The position numbers were made by a program, and so were the translations under genes. Of a stretch of 64,000 nucleotides of DNA, positions 9,026 through 18,884 are shown one piece after another. The first letter of the stretch is position 1. Each line of letters opens with the position of its first letter. Origin of the DNA: Gemmatimonadota bacterium (GTDB lineage: Bacteria; Gemmatimonadota; Gemmatimonadetes; Gemmatimonadales; Gemmatimonadaceae); contig JADJAD010000010.1 in assembly GCA_016704465.1 (NCBI GenBank), positions 1 through 64,000 on the forward strand, given 5' to 3'. The notes under the pieces were generated by a model. It had not been told where the DNA came from and did not search any database. It saw only the letters and a program-made list of their open reading frames with translations.

Positions 9026-11688
9026 ATGCCGCCACTCACCGTTCACCTCGTCAGCCACACGCACTGGGATCGCGAGTGGTATCGCACCGCGGGCGAGTTC
9101 CGACTGTCCCTGACCGACCTCGTTGACGAAGTGCTCGACCTGGACGTCGCGCCGCACTTCCTGCTCGACGGCCAGGCGATCGTGCTCGAGGACTACCTCG
9201 CCGTCCGACCCAAGCGCGCCGATGCCCTGCGCTCCGCGCTGCACGCCGGGCGGGTGGAAGCGGGGCCGTGGTACGTGCTCGGCGACAACCTCATTCCCGG
9301 GGGCGAGGCCCTCATCCGCAACCTGCTGGCCGGACGGGCGCTGCTCGCGCAGCTTGGCGCGGCTCCGCCCGCCGTCTTGTACTGCCCGGACTCCTTCGGG
9401 CATCCCGCCGCCCTCCCGCGAATCGGCCACGGATTTGGTGCGACGCTCTGCGTGGTGTGGCGCGGATACGGTGGTCCGCCATGGCCCGCGGGCGACAGCG
9501 CGCGCTGGCGCGACCGTGACGGGAGCGAGATCCTGCTCTACCATCTACCACCCGACGGCTACGAGACCGGGGCGAACCTTCCGCCCGACGCGGCGGGGGC
9601 GCGGGCGGCGTGGGAGCGCTTCCGCACGATCCTGGCGCCGCGTGCGACGCTCGGCCTCGCCCTCCTGCCCAACGGTGCGGACCATCACGCGGTGCAGGCG
9701 CGGCGCGCCGAGGCGCTGCGGGCGCTCGCGCACGCGGCCGCGCCGCACCCGGTGGTCGACAGCACGCTGCACGCGTTCGCTGACGCGCTCGGGACTCGCG
9801 CGGCGTCGTACGCGCTCCCCGTCGTCTCTGGCGAGCTGCGACAGTCCCCGGCCTATGTCTGGTCGCTGCAAGGGACCTTTGGATCGCGCACCCGCCAGAA
9901 GCGCGAAAACGCGATCGTCGAGCGCTTGTTGCTCCGCCACACCGAACCGCTGGCCGCGCTGGCCTGGTGGCACGACGGGCGATCCCGCCGCCACCTCGTG
10001 CAGGGACTCTGGCGCTCGCTGCTGCGCTGCCATCCGCACGACACGCTGTGCGGCTGCTCGATCGACGCGGTGGCCCGGGCGATGGATCAGCGACTGGACG
10101 AGGTGCAGCGGGCCGCCTCCGTGCTCGCGCACCGGGCGCGTCGCGAGCGGCTGGGCGACGATCCGGCGGCGGCGCGCGCGCATCGCCGAGTGGCGCCCGG
10201 TCGTCGTCGTCTGGAACGCCTCCCCGCGCACGCGGGGCGGCATTGCCGAGTTGGTCGTCGACGAGCCGCTCGCGCACGTCGCGGTCGGCCCGGGGTCGGG
10301 GGGTGGTGCCCCGTCGTCGTCGAAACGGCGGCCGTTGCGGCTGGGCGACGGCTCGATCGTGGTGCAGGAACTCTCGCACGAGGTGCGGCATGCGCGCGAG
10401 GAGTCGCCGCGCCACTATCCGCGCAACGAACTCGTGCGGCGCCGCCACGTCCTTGCCTGGATGCCGGCCACCGACGCCATGGGGACGCATGTCGTGCCGC
10501 TCCACGCGGGTCGATCGCGCGCGGCGCCACTCGAGCACCCCGTCACCTGCAACGACGGCGTGCTCGAGAACGGTCATTACCGGGTCAGCGCAAGTGCGGC
10601 CGATGGCCTCTGCATCGAGACGGCGGCCGGCGACCGGTTGCGGGACGTCCTGTCGCTCGAGGTGGTCGGCGACCGCGGTGACTCCTACGCACGCCCCGAT
10701 TCCCGGGACTCGATCCACCGGACGAATCGTGGCGCATCGCGCCGGCAGGCGCGGTCCGCTGCGCGCCACCCTGCTTCTCACGCTGCACGCCGCGCTTCCC
10801 GCGCGCCGACTGCAGTCTGCGACCGGGGCGGCGATCCGGCATCGCGCCTCAACGGTCCGCGTCGACGTCGAGGTGCAGCTCGACGCCGGATCGCCGTGGG
10901 TCGCCTTTACGATCCATGGAAACAACGCGGCACGGGACTGCCGCATCCGCCTCGTGCTGCGCACCGGCATCGGGCAGCCGAGTGTCGTCGCCGACGCTGC
11001 CTTCGGCGAGGTCGACCGGGGCGCGGGAGGGAACGAAAGCGCGACGGTGCCATCGGCCGGGGAACTCCCAGTCACCACCGCGCCGTTGCACCGCTACGTC
11101 ACGCTCAGCAGCGCATCGCGGGGGGTCACCATCCTGAGCGACGGCCTGGCCGAGTACGAGGCGGACGAGGATGGAGCGGTCGCGATTACCCTCGTCCGGG
11201 GCGTAGGCGAGCTGTCGAGGCGAGACATGATGGAGCGCCCCGGACATGCAGGGTGGCCCGAGGCCACACCGGAGGCACAGGGCGCCGGCCCGTTCGAGGC
11301 GCGGCTGGCCCTCGTCGCGCACGCTCCCTTGTCGGACGCCGTCCGCGCGCGACTGCACGACGCCGCCGAGGACTTCCTCGTGCCGCTCGAGGGAGAGACC
11401 TGGCGCTCGGCGATCGACCCGCCGGTTCACCTGCCGGGGTTGCAGCTGGAGGGCGAGGGGCTGGCGTTCGAGGCGTGCAAGGAGAGCGAGGACGGGAGCT
11501 CGCTCGTTGTGCGCTGCACCAATCGTCTGGCGCGCACCGCGGCGGGGGCGTGGCGGCTGGCTGGGGTGCGCGAAGCCTGGCTCGCGCGACTCGACGAGAC
11601 CCCGCTCGGCGCGCTCGCCGTGCACGACGGCGGAGTGGCCTTCGCCGCTCCGCCGCGCGCAACGATCACAATCCTGCTGCGGCGCTAG
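9026..11688 (+). CDS. Glycoside hydrolase family 38 (alpha-mannosidase-like), two frameshifts
   Basis: A large retaining alpha-mannosidase-type enzyme. The N-terminal catalytic part has SHTHWDREWY (zinc ligands), EAGPWYVLGDNLIPGGEALIRN, and YCPDSFGHPAALP, whose Asp is the family nucleophile. The middle and C-terminal beta-rich parts lie in other frames. The frame moves by one base near 10166-10182 (alternating GC run before the RIAEWRPVVVVWNASP segment) and again near 10686-10695 (after GDRGDSY). Each break equals one extra base; removing both gives 887 codons, normal for bacterial GH38. Translation then ends at TAG 11686-11688. I read this as one gene with sequencing errors. No signal peptide is seen, so it probably acts on imported oligosaccharides, fitting the nearby permease genes. 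Its stop codon overlaps that of the convergent next gene. Confidence 0.82.
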
Positions 11689-12263
11689 CGCCCCAGCATC
11701 TTGCCCAGCATCCCCCCCACGTCGTCGATCACCGATCCATCGCCGTCTTGGTCGATGAGCTGCATGAGCGAACCAAGCCCACCCGTCGGCGCCCCGATCC
11801 GCCCGCGTTCCTGCCCCAGCATCGACGCCAGTCCGCCGGCGTCGAGGCCCTTGGAGCGCTTCGCCGAGCCCAGCACTCCCATGACGATCGGGGCCAGCAT
11901 GGCGAGCAGTTGCGCGGACTGTGCCTTCCCGAGCCCGGCCGTCGCACCGACGCCCTGCGACACGACCTCCTGCTTGGCGCCGAAGATGTGGCCGAGGATG
12001 CTCGCACCCGCCCCACCGCCCGCGCCGAGCAGCCCGGGGAGGTCGTTGAGGACGCTGCCGTCGTGATCCTTGTCGAGCGCCGAGGCGAGCGCACCGGCTC
12101 CCGCGGGAGACTGCGCATTGCGCGCCAGCGCGGACAGCAGCGCCGGGAGCGCGGCACTCACCGCGGTCGACGTCGTGGCGGAATCGGTGCCGAGCTGGCG
12201 GCCGATCTGCTGGATCGTATCGCCACCCAGCTGTTGCATCAGGTTGTCGAGCAGGGAGGACAT
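11685..12263 (-). CDS. DUF937 (YidB-like) family protein
   Basis: A 192-residue Gly/Ala/Leu-rich protein starting MSSLLDNLMQQLGGDTIQQIGRQLGTD. Low-complexity helical repeats follow, including two short acidic segments DKDHDGSVLNDLPGLLG and DQDGDGSVIDDVGGMLG that resemble calcium-binding dockerin-like loops (DxDxDG). These are typical of DUF937 proteins, whose role is not known. ATG at 12263 is preferred because the sequence upstream of it in frame is Arg-rich and unlike the family. The stop TAG shares the palindrome CTAG (11685-11688) with the stop of the convergent GH38 gene, so the two reading frames overlap tail to tail. Confidence 0.82.
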   Translation of the reverse strand: MSSLLDNLMQQLGGDTIQQIGRQLGTDSATTSTAVSAALPALLSALARNAQSPAGAGALASALDKDHDGSVLNDLPGLLGAGGGAGASILGHIFGAKQEVVSQGVGATAGLGKAQSAQLLAMLAPIVMGVLGSAKRSKGLDAGGLASMLGQERGRIGAPTGGLGSLMQLIDQDGDGSVIDDVGGMLGKMLGR

Positions 12264-12431
12264 CGTGGAGCTCCGGTGTGGCGAGCGCGCCGAATCGTGC
12301 GCGTCGCGTGCACCCCGTGCCCGGCGCGCCCATCGGTGGGCGCGACGTGGACGGAGTATCGGAAACAATGCCGGGAATGGAGCACGCCGCAAGTCGAGAC
12401 GTCGAATCTGGAATTCGGACTGCGGAGGTCG

Positions 12432-13277
12432 TTAGGCGCGCTCGCCGAGCGGGCGCACGTGCTCGCCGGCCAGCCGGTCGCGCAGTGCGTCACCGAGCAC
12501 GGTGCAGGCGAGCACCGTGGCGACCAGTGCCAGCCCCGGGGCGAGCGCGACCCAGGGCGCAATGACGATGAGGTCGCGCCCTCCGGCGATCATGTTGCCC
12601 CAGCTGGGCGTGGGGGGTTGCACGCCCAACCCGAGGAATGCCAAGCCGCTCTCCAGCAGCATGGCATTGCCGACCCCCAGCGTGAGGGCCACGATGGCTG
12701 GGCCAAGCGCATTGGGGAGCACATGGCGCCAGAGCGTGTGCCACTCCGTCGCACCGGAGGCGCGGGCGCCGTCCACGAACGCGCGTGCGGCCAGCGCCTG
12801 CACTTCGGCGCGCACCAGGCGCGCCACGCTCATCCATCCGGTGAGGGCCAGCACGATGACCACCGTCATCGCGCCAGGACGCCACAACGCAGCGCACAGG
12901 AGCAGCAGGACGAGCCGCGGGATGGCCAGGAGCGCATCGGTGATGGCCATGGCGATCCGGTCGGTGGTCCCGCGCCACCACCCGCTCACCGCGCCCACCA
13001 CGATTCCCACGCCCGTTGCGAGCAGCGACCCGCCAATGCCGACCGCCAGCGAGATGCGCGCCGCCAGCAGCATGCGCACCAGGATGTCGCGGCCGAATCG
13101 GTCCGTGCCCATCAGGTGCCACGCCCCCGCCGCGTCACGGGCGAATGGGGCGACCAGTCGGGCGCCGAGCACATCGTCGATGGCGAGCGGATCGACCGAT
13201 GCAAGCTCAGGGACGAGAATCGCCAACAGCGCGAGCACGACCAACGCGGCGAGCGCGCCACGCGCCACGGTCGTCAT
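12432..13277 (-). CDS. ABC transporter permease, DppC/OppC type
   Basis: A 281-residue inner-membrane permease of the peptide/nickel/oligosaccharide class. It begins with one hydrophobic helix, then the DppC-like HLMGTDRFGRDILVRMLLAARISLAVG block, and has the EAA loop GARASGATEWHTLWRHVLPNALGP and the family ending LAFLGLGVQPPTPSWGNMI. ATG at 13277 is chosen; TTG at 13292 is an in-frame alternative. The start lies just downstream of the DppB stop (13306), so the two are one transcript. The TAA stop lies inside CCTAACG. No ATP-binding subunit is encoded nearby; one must come from elsewhere in the genome. Its proximity to glycosidases suggests oligosaccharide rather than peptide import (inference). 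Confidence 0.87.
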   Translation of the reverse strand: MTTVARGALAALVVLALLAILVPELASVDPLAIDDVLGARLVAPFARDAAGAWHLMGTDRFGRDILVRMLLAARISLAVGIGGSLLATGVGIVVGAVSGWWRGTTDRIAMAITDALLAIPRLVLLLLCAALWRPGAMTVVIVLALTGWMSVARLVRAEVQALAARAFVDGARASGATEWHTLWRHVLPNALGPAIVALTLGVGNAMLLESGLAFLGLGVQPPTPSWGNMIAGGRDLIVIAPWVALAPGLALVATVLACTVLGDALRDRLAGEHVRPLGERA

Positions 13278-13305
13278 GGCCTGTCCGTCCAACGGCGGCC
13301 GCCGC

Positions 13306-14283
13306 TCATCGCCGCCTCGGATCGAGCAGGTACAGCGTCATGTCGGCGAGCCCATTGGCGATGATGACCAGCGCGGCGTACACGAGCGTTGCCCCCATCA
13401 CCACCGGATAGTCGCGGGCGGCGATGGCCGCGAGCATGAGGCGTCCCATGCCCGGCCACGCGAAGATGCCCTCCACGAAGACTGATCCGGCGACCACTCC
13501 CGGGACGGACAGCGCGAAGAGCACCACGAGCGGCGGCACGGCATTGGCGAGCAGGTGCCGCCCCATCACGCGCCGCTCGACGACTCCCTTCGCGCGGGCT
13601 GTGCGCACCCAGTCGCTCCCCGCCAGGTCCAGCGCCGCGGCTCGCGCATAACGGGCAATGCCGGCGGCACCGATCGCCGCAAGGACGGTGACCGGGAGCA
13701 ACGCGTGCCGGATCACCTCGCGCGCGGCGTCCCATCCCGCAGCGGTCGACGCGGGACTGCGAATACCGAAGGCCGGCAGGCGCAACCAGTCCGGGAACCC
13801 CCACCACGACGCCCCGGTCGTGAACAGCGCCACCAGGGCGAGCGCCAGCCAGTAGCTCGGCGCCGCGAAGATCGTGATGCCGATCCCGGTCAGCACGCGG
13901 TCCTGCCAATGTCCACGCCGCGCCGCCTGAAAGAGGCCCACGCTCACCCCGACGACAAACGTCAGCACGAGCGAGGTAAGCCCGAGGGCCAGCGAGATGG
14001 GGAGCGCGCGGGCGATGACGCGCACGACCGGTTCGCGCAGGGCGAACGACTCGCCGAGGTCGCCGCGCAGCACACCGCCTACCCAGCGTACATATTGCAC
14101 CGGCAGCGACGCGTCGAGCCCGAGTGTGCGACGCAGGCTCGTGACCTCCTCGGGCGACGCCGAGGGCGACACGAGCAGGTCGGCCGCATCCCCGGGAGCG
14201 AGGTGGGCAAGGAGGAACGTGAGCGAGACGACGAGCCAGAACAGCAGCAGGGACTCGGCGCCCCGGTGAATGAGCACGCGCAC
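13306..14283 (-). CDS. ABC transporter permease, DppB/OppB type
   Basis: A 325-residue permease partner of the downstream DppC-like protein. It starts VRVLIHRGAESLLLFWLVVSLTFLLAHLAPGD, the canonical first helix, and shows PVQYVRWVGGVLRGDLGESF and the EAA loop TARAKGVVERRVMGRHLLANAVPP. It ends GLADMTLYLLDPRRR, typical of DppB. GTG at 14283 is chosen (a second GTG at 14277 is possible). The frame stays open far upstream on this strand, but that extension is the reverse of the binding-protein and lyase genes and is rejected. Its start lies only nine bases from the divergent ATG at 14293 of the binding protein, so the two promoters must overlap the opposite coding sequence or one start is wrong. 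Confidence 0.86.
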   Translation of the reverse strand: MRVLIHRGAESLLLFWLVVSLTFLLAHLAPGDAADLLVSPSASPEEVTSLRRTLGLDASLPVQYVRWVGGVLRGDLGESFALREPVVRVIARALPISLALGLTSLVLTFVVGVSVGLFQAARRGHWQDRVLTGIGITIFAAPSYWLALALVALFTTGASWWGFPDWLRLPAFGIRSPASTAAGWDAAREVIRHALLPVTVLAAIGAAGIARYARAAALDLAGSDWVRTARAKGVVERRVMGRHLLANAVPPLVVLFALSVPGVVAGSVFVEGIFAWPGMGRLMLAAIAARDYPVVMGATLVYAALVIIANGLADMTLYLLDPRRR

Positions 14284-14292
14284 GACGACATA

Positions 14293-15972
14293 ATGCCTCG
14301 AATCTCGGTCTCGGCAAAGCCCACCGGTGATTCGGGAGCGCGCGACCCGCGACGCTCGCCGCGCCTCCGCGCTGGCAGTCGGCGTGCCGTCGCCTGGACG
14401 GTCGGCGTGGCCGTGATGGCGTGCACGGGTGGTCCGGCACTTCCCCCGCCCCCGGCCGGTGGGGTCGTCGTGGTGGCGTCGGGGGCTGACCTGGAGTCGG
14501 CCAACCCGCTGGTTACGGTGCACCCGATGGCCCGGCAGGTGCAGCGATACGCCCTGTTCGTCACCCTGGCCCGATACGACTCGCTGCTGCGTCCGACCCC
14601 CTACCTCGCCACGCGGTGGGTGTGGGAGGACGGCCACCGCGCCCTCACGCTGTTTCTCGAGCCCTCGCTGCGCTGGCACGACGGGACTCCGACCACGGCC
14701 CACGACGTCGCCTTCACGCTCGAAACGGCCCGCGATCCGGCCACCGCATCGCCGCGCGCCGGCGACCTGGCCTGGCTGGACCGTGTCGTCGTGCACGACG
14801 ACACGACCCTGACCCTCGTGGCGCGCCGCCCGCTGGCCGACGTGCCGGCGATCCTGTGCGAACTGCCAATCGTTCCTTCGCATCGCCTTGCCGGCGTCGC
14901 GCGCGATGCCTTTCGCCGAGATCCCTTCGCCACTGCGCCGCTGGGCAACGGCCCCTTCATCTTTCGCGAGCGGCGTGCTGGCGAACGATGGATCTTCGAC
15001 CGGAACGAGGCATTTCCGCCCTCCATGGGCGGGCCGGCGCGCATCGGTCGGCTGATCATCGCCGTCGTCGACGAGCCGACGACGAAGTTCGCCGGCCTCG
15101 TGAGCGGCGACCTCGATGTGGCCGGGATTTCGCCCACGATGGCGGCACTCGTGGCGCGCGACGGCACCCTCGCGGTGCGGTCGTATCCCGTCACCTTCGC
15201 GTTCGCCCTGGTCTTCAACGTGGGGCGCCCCCCGTTCGATGATGTACGCGTGCGTCGGGCGGTCAGCGCGGCGATCGACCGCGTACGCGTCGTGCGCGTC
15301 GCCCTGGCGGGCTACGGCATGGCGGCCGGCGGCCCGCTCCCGCCCGAACATCCCTTTGCGGCTGACGACGCGGTCGCCGCGCCGGCACGCGACGACGAGG
15401 CGGCCGCGCGGGCGCTCGATGCCGCCGGATGGCGCCTGTCGGGCGACGGGGTGCGGCGGCGCGACGACCGACCGCTCGCGTTCACGCTCCTCACCGTCGG
15501 GAGCGGCGACAACGCGGTGGAGCAGCTGCTGCAAGCCGACCTGCGGCGGGTGGGGATCCGCATGGAGATCCGCCAGCTGGAACTTGGGGCCTTCCTCGCC
15601 GAGGCGCGCGCGAACCCCAAGCGCTTCGATGCCCTCGTGACGGGGATTCCCGGTGACCTGTCGCTCGCGCACCTTGCGGGCATGTTCGACGGCGCACAGG
15701 CAGGCGGGGCGCTCGACTACGGCGGCTACCACACGACGACGCTGGACTCGGCGTTCGTCTCGGTGCGCGCCGCCGAGACGGAGGCGGCGACGCGCGCGGC
15801 GTGGCAGGGCGTGCAGCGCCTCGTCCGCGCCGACGTCCCGGTGGCGTGGATCTACCACGCCCGCGGCGTACAGGGGATGCGACGCCGTTTGCAGGGCGTA
15901 CGGATGGACCTGCGCGGCGAACTCGTGACGCTGGCCGACTGGATGGTCGATGACGCGGTGGCGCGTCCGTGA
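14293..15972 (+). CDS. Extracellular solute-binding protein family 5 (lipoprotein)
   Basis: A 559-residue periplasmic ligand-binding lipoprotein of the DppA/OppA class. Residues 1-45 form a basic stretch and a hydrophobic segment ending in a lipobox (AVMACTGG). Characteristic blocks follow: LESANPLVTVHPM, TPYLATRWVWEDGHRALTLFLEPSLRWHDGTPTTAHDVAFTLE, and later ALVFNVGRPPFDDVRVRRAVSAAIDR. It probably delivers ligand to the DppBC pair transcribed the other way. ATG at 14293 leaves a 35-residue N-terminus before the signal core, longer than usual, so a later start is possible. The last four bases overlap the next gene (GTGA at 15969-15972). Confidence 0.88.
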   Translation: MPRISVSAKPTGDSGARDPRRSPRLRAGSRRAVAWTVGVAVMACTGGPALPPPPAGGVVVVASGADLESANPLVTVHPMARQVQRYALFVTLARYDSLLRPTPYLATRWVWEDGHRALTLFLEPSLRWHDGTPTTAHDVAFTLETARDPATASPRAGDLAWLDRVVVHDDTTLTLVARRPLADVPAILCELPIVPSHRLAGVARDAFRRDPFATAPLGNGPFIFRERRAGERWIFDRNEAFPPSMGGPARIGRLIIAVVDEPTTKFAGLVSGDLDVAGISPTMAALVARDGTLAVRSYPVTFAFALVFNVGRPPFDDVRVRRAVSAAIDRVRVVRVALAGYGMAAGGPLPPEHPFAADDAVAAPARDDEAAARALDAAGWRLSGDGVRRRDDRPLAFTLLTVGSGDNAVEQLLQADLRRVGIRMEIRQLELGAFLAEARANPKRFDALVTGIPGDLSLAHLAGMFDGAQAGGALDYGGYHTTTLDSAFVSVRAAETEAATRAAWQGVQRLVRADVPVAWIYHARGVQGMRRRLQGVRMDLRGELVTLADWMVDDAVARP

Positions 15973-18884
15973 CCGTCCTCCTGTCGGCGCAGGCGATCGT
16001 CGAGCGGCGGTCCATCGCGTGTGGCACGCTCGCCCCCCTGGCTGCGTCGCTGCGGGCAGACCTGGCGCCGCTGCTGGCGGCGGGCGCACCGTGGATCCCT
16101 CCCGAAAAGGCGCAGCTCTCCCGCGTTGGGGGGCGCTGCCCGGCGCACGGGACCCAGCTCGAGTTCGATCCGTGGAGCCCGCGCGCGCACCGGTGCCCCG
16201 ACTGCGGCACCGTGTTTCAGGAGGAAGAGCACTATCGCTGGTGGATCATGAACTACCAGCTCTGGCTCGCCGAGCGGGCGGTGCATGCGGCCACGCTCAG
16301 CGCCCTGACCGACGACGCGGCCTGCGCACGCCTCGCGACCGACATTCTCGCCGCCTACGCCGCGCGCTACGCGCAGTACCCCAATCGCGACAACGTCCTG
16401 GGACCCACGCGCCCGTTCTTCTCGACCTACCTCGAGTCCATCTGGCTGCTGCAGCTGACGGTGGCGCTCGACCTGCTCGAGGCGGGCGACGGGCCGGGTG
16501 CGCTGGGCGCCGAGGTCCGCGAGCGGATCATCCGGCCGAGCGCCGCCCTGATCGCGTCGTACGACGAGGGGCTCTCCAACCGGCAGGTCTACAACAACGC
16601 AGCGCTGGCGGCCGCAGGCGCGCTGCTCGACGAGCCGTCGCTCCTCGCGCGGGCCGTGGCGGGACCCTCGGGCCTGGAGGCGCACTTTGCCCGCGGCCTG
16701 CTGGCCGACGGCACCTGGTACGAGGGGGAGAACTACCACCTGTTTGCCCATCGCGGGCTGTGGTACGGCGTGACGATCGCCGAGGCGCACGGGCATGTCC
16801 TGTCGAGCGAAGGGCGGCGCCGCTTTCGCGAGGCCTTCGCCACGCCGTTTGCCACCGCGTTGCCCGACTTCACCTTTCCGTCCCGTCGCGATTCGCAGTA
16901 CCGGGTGTCGCTGCGGCAGTGGCGCATGGCCGAGAGCTGCGAGCTGGGACTCGCGCGCGGCGACGACCCGCGCCTCATCTCGGCGCTGGCCGCGCTCTAT
17001 CGCCCCGACGACGGCGCCGGCGCATCGGGGCGCGCCACCTCCACCGCCGAGGCCGAGCGCAACACGCCGCCGGTCCCGCTCACGCGATCCTCGTTAGGGT
17101 GGAAGTCGCTCCTGTTCGCCCGGGAGAGCCTGCCGCCACTGGGCGGACGCGTTCCGGCGTCCGTGCACCTGGCGGGGCAGGGACTGGCAGTCCTGCGACG
17201 GGACGAGGCACGCACCTTCGTGGCGCTCGACTACGGCGAGTCGGGCGGGGGACATGGACACCCCGATCGGCTCAACTTCTGGCTGGTCGTGGGCGAGTCG
17301 CGCATCCTCGAGGACGTGGGGACCGGCTCGTACGTCGACCCGACGCTGCACTGGTATCGCAGCACCCTCGCCCACAACGCCCCGCTGGCCGACGGGCGGT
17401 CGCAGTGGCGCGCCACCGGCGTACTGACCGGCTACGATGAGCGCGCAGGCGAGAAGGCCGGCCTGGTGTCGGCGCGCGCCTCCATCGCCCCGGGCGTCAC
17501 CGTCGAGCGCACGCTCGTGGTCATGGACGACTATGTCATCGACGAGCTGCGGTGGACGGCCGACCGGGTCATCACCTTCGACGTGCCCTACCACGTCGAT
17601 GCCGAGATGGCGAACGGCGGGCGCTGGGGATCGGCCGTGCTGGCCGGAGGACGCGGGCTGGAGGACGGCTTCGACTTCATTGCCGGGAGCGAGCACCTGA
17701 CGGGTACGCCGGGGCGGCTGTTTCATGCGCAGGTGGGGGACGTGCGCGTGCGAGCATGGGTGGACTGCGACACCCCGCACGAGTGGTGGCGCTGCGTGGC
17801 GCCTGGGCCGCCGGGTGACCGGAGACGACGCTTCCTGCTGCTGCGCTCGCGCGCACGGTCGGGCACGGCCCGCAGCGTGTGGAGCTGGAAGGGGACGGTA
17901 AGCGCCTGCGCCTTCGATCCGGGCGGGATCAGTATCTCGCGAGGCGCCTGGGAGCGTCACGACCACCGGCGTGACGGAGACGCGTGGCAGGTGACGCGCG
18001 TGCGGCGCTCGGAGCAGACCGTGCGCCGGCTCGGCGGAGCGCTCCCCGCGTGCGAAGGCACGACGCCACGCGCTACCGCCGAGTCGTCCCCTTCCGCCGG
18101 GGCCGACCTCGAGCCGGGCGCGAACGCAGCGACGCCATCTCTCGCGCTTCCCGTCGCCGCTGGTATCGTACCGCCGCTGGGCGAGGTGGCGGGCTCGCTC
18201 ACGACGCTCCCAGCGACCGCGGTGTCCGCAGCGGCGGTCGAGGTCACTGCTGACGCCCCGGAACACGCGGCGCCGCTACGCTTCCCGCTGGGACGCGCGC
18301 ACTACCGGCGCTCTGAGGCAACCTGGGAGGACGCCGGCGCCCCGGTGGCGACCGTCGGACTGCTCGCGACGCCGACGCACGTGGTCGTGGAGGTCGCCGT
18401 GCGCGCCGACACGCCGACCTTCGCCCCGGCGCTCGGCGACAACCCGCTCGACAACGAACATCCAGATATCAATTCCGATGGCGTGCAGCTCTATGTCGGG
18501 GCGGCGCAGGGCGCCGGACGCTACTATTCGTGGATTCTCGTGCCCGAACCCGCGCCGGTGCCTGCGCATGAGCCTGCGTCTGAGGCTGCGCCTGCGCGCG
18601 TGCGGGTCACGGCGCGCGCGGCGTTCGGGCCGCCGCTCCCGCTCGAGGCCTCGGCCCGCCTAACGCCGGACGGATGGGTCCTGCGGGCGGCGATGCCGCG
18701 CGCGGCACTGGTGTCCGGCGGCGCGGGAGACTTTACGCTCGACCTCATCGTCAACGAGATTTCTCCCGATCGTGCGCGTCGGCGCGGCCAGCTCGTCCTG
18801 AGCGGCGGCCGCGACGAGTGGATCTACCTGCGCGGTGATCGCCAGGATGCGGCGCGCGCCCTCCCGTTCTGCCTGCCCGAATGA
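15969..18884 (+). CDS. Heparinase II/III-like polysaccharide lyase with C-terminal CBM9-like domain
   Basis: A 971-residue protein in three parts. Residues about 50-95 carry a rubredoxin-like Cys pattern (C57, then C76-P-D-C79) seen at the start of some heparinase II/III-like proteins. Residues about 100-330 form the (alpha/alpha) toroid, with SNRQVYNNAALAAAG and GTWYEGENYHLFAHRGLWYG. Residues about 380-700 form the beta-sheet heparinase II/III domain, with the conserved YGESGGGHGHPDRLNFWL and STLAHNAPL motifs. After a Pro/Ala/Glu linker, about residues 770-970 resemble a CBM9/DOMON carbohydrate-binding module (NSDGVQLYVG, PRAALVSGGAGDFTLDLIVNE). GTG at 15969 overlaps the binding-protein stop. 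No signal peptide is evident, so the site of action is unclear. The glycan is unknown; uronic-acid polymers are likely. Confidence 0.85.
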   Translation: MTVLLSAQAIVERRSIACGTLAPLAASLRADLAPLLAAGAPWIPPEKAQLSRVGGRCPAHGTQLEFDPWSPRAHRCPDCGTVFQEEEHYRWWIMNYQLWLAERAVHAATLSALTDDAACARLATDILAAYAARYAQYPNRDNVLGPTRPFFSTYLESIWLLQLTVALDLLEAGDGPGALGAEVRERIIRPSAALIASYDEGLSNRQVYNNAALAAAGALLDEPSLLARAVAGPSGLEAHFARGLLADGTWYEGENYHLFAHRGLWYGVTIAEAHGHVLSSEGRRRFREAFATPFATALPDFTFPSRRDSQYRVSLRQWRMAESCELGLARGDDPRLISALAALYRPDDGAGASGRATSTAEAERNTPPVPLTRSSLGWKSLLFARESLPPLGGRVPASVHLAGQGLAVLRRDEARTFVALDYGESGGGHGHPDRLNFWLVVGESRILEDVGTGSYVDPTLHWYRSTLAHNAPLADGRSQWRATGVLTGYDERAGEKAGLVSARASIAPGVTVERTLVVMDDYVIDELRWTADRVITFDVPYHVDAEMANGGRWGSAVLAGGRGLEDGFDFIAGSEHLTGTPGRLFHAQVGDVRVRAWVDCDTPHEWWRCVAPGPPGDRRRRFLLLRSRARSGTARSVWSWKGTVSACAFDPGGISISRGAWERHDHRRDGDAWQVTRVRRSEQTVRRLGGALPACEGTTPRATAESSPSAGADLEPGANAATPSLALPVAAGIVPPLGEVAGSLTTLPATAVSAAAVEVTADAPEHAAPLRFPLGRAHYRRSEATWEDAGAPVATVGLLATPTHVVVEVAVRADTPTFAPALGDNPLDNEHPDINSDGVQLYVGAAQGAGRYYSWILVPEPAPVPAHEPASEAAPARVRVTARAAFGPPLPLEASARLTPDGWVLRAAMPRAALVSGGAGDFTLDLIVNEISPDRARRRGQLVLSGGRDEWIYLRGDRQDAARALPFCLPE

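Noticed and set aside
9123..13364. Very long plus-strand open frame (about 1413 codons)
   Set aside because: Only the part near 10.2-10.7 kb is real (middle of GH38). The rest is the reverse of the DUF937 and DppC genes and shows the Arg/His-rich bias of shadow frames.
14284..16089. Upstream extension of the DppB frame on the minus strand
   Set aside because: It is antisense to the binding protein and lyase; the conserved start is at 14283.
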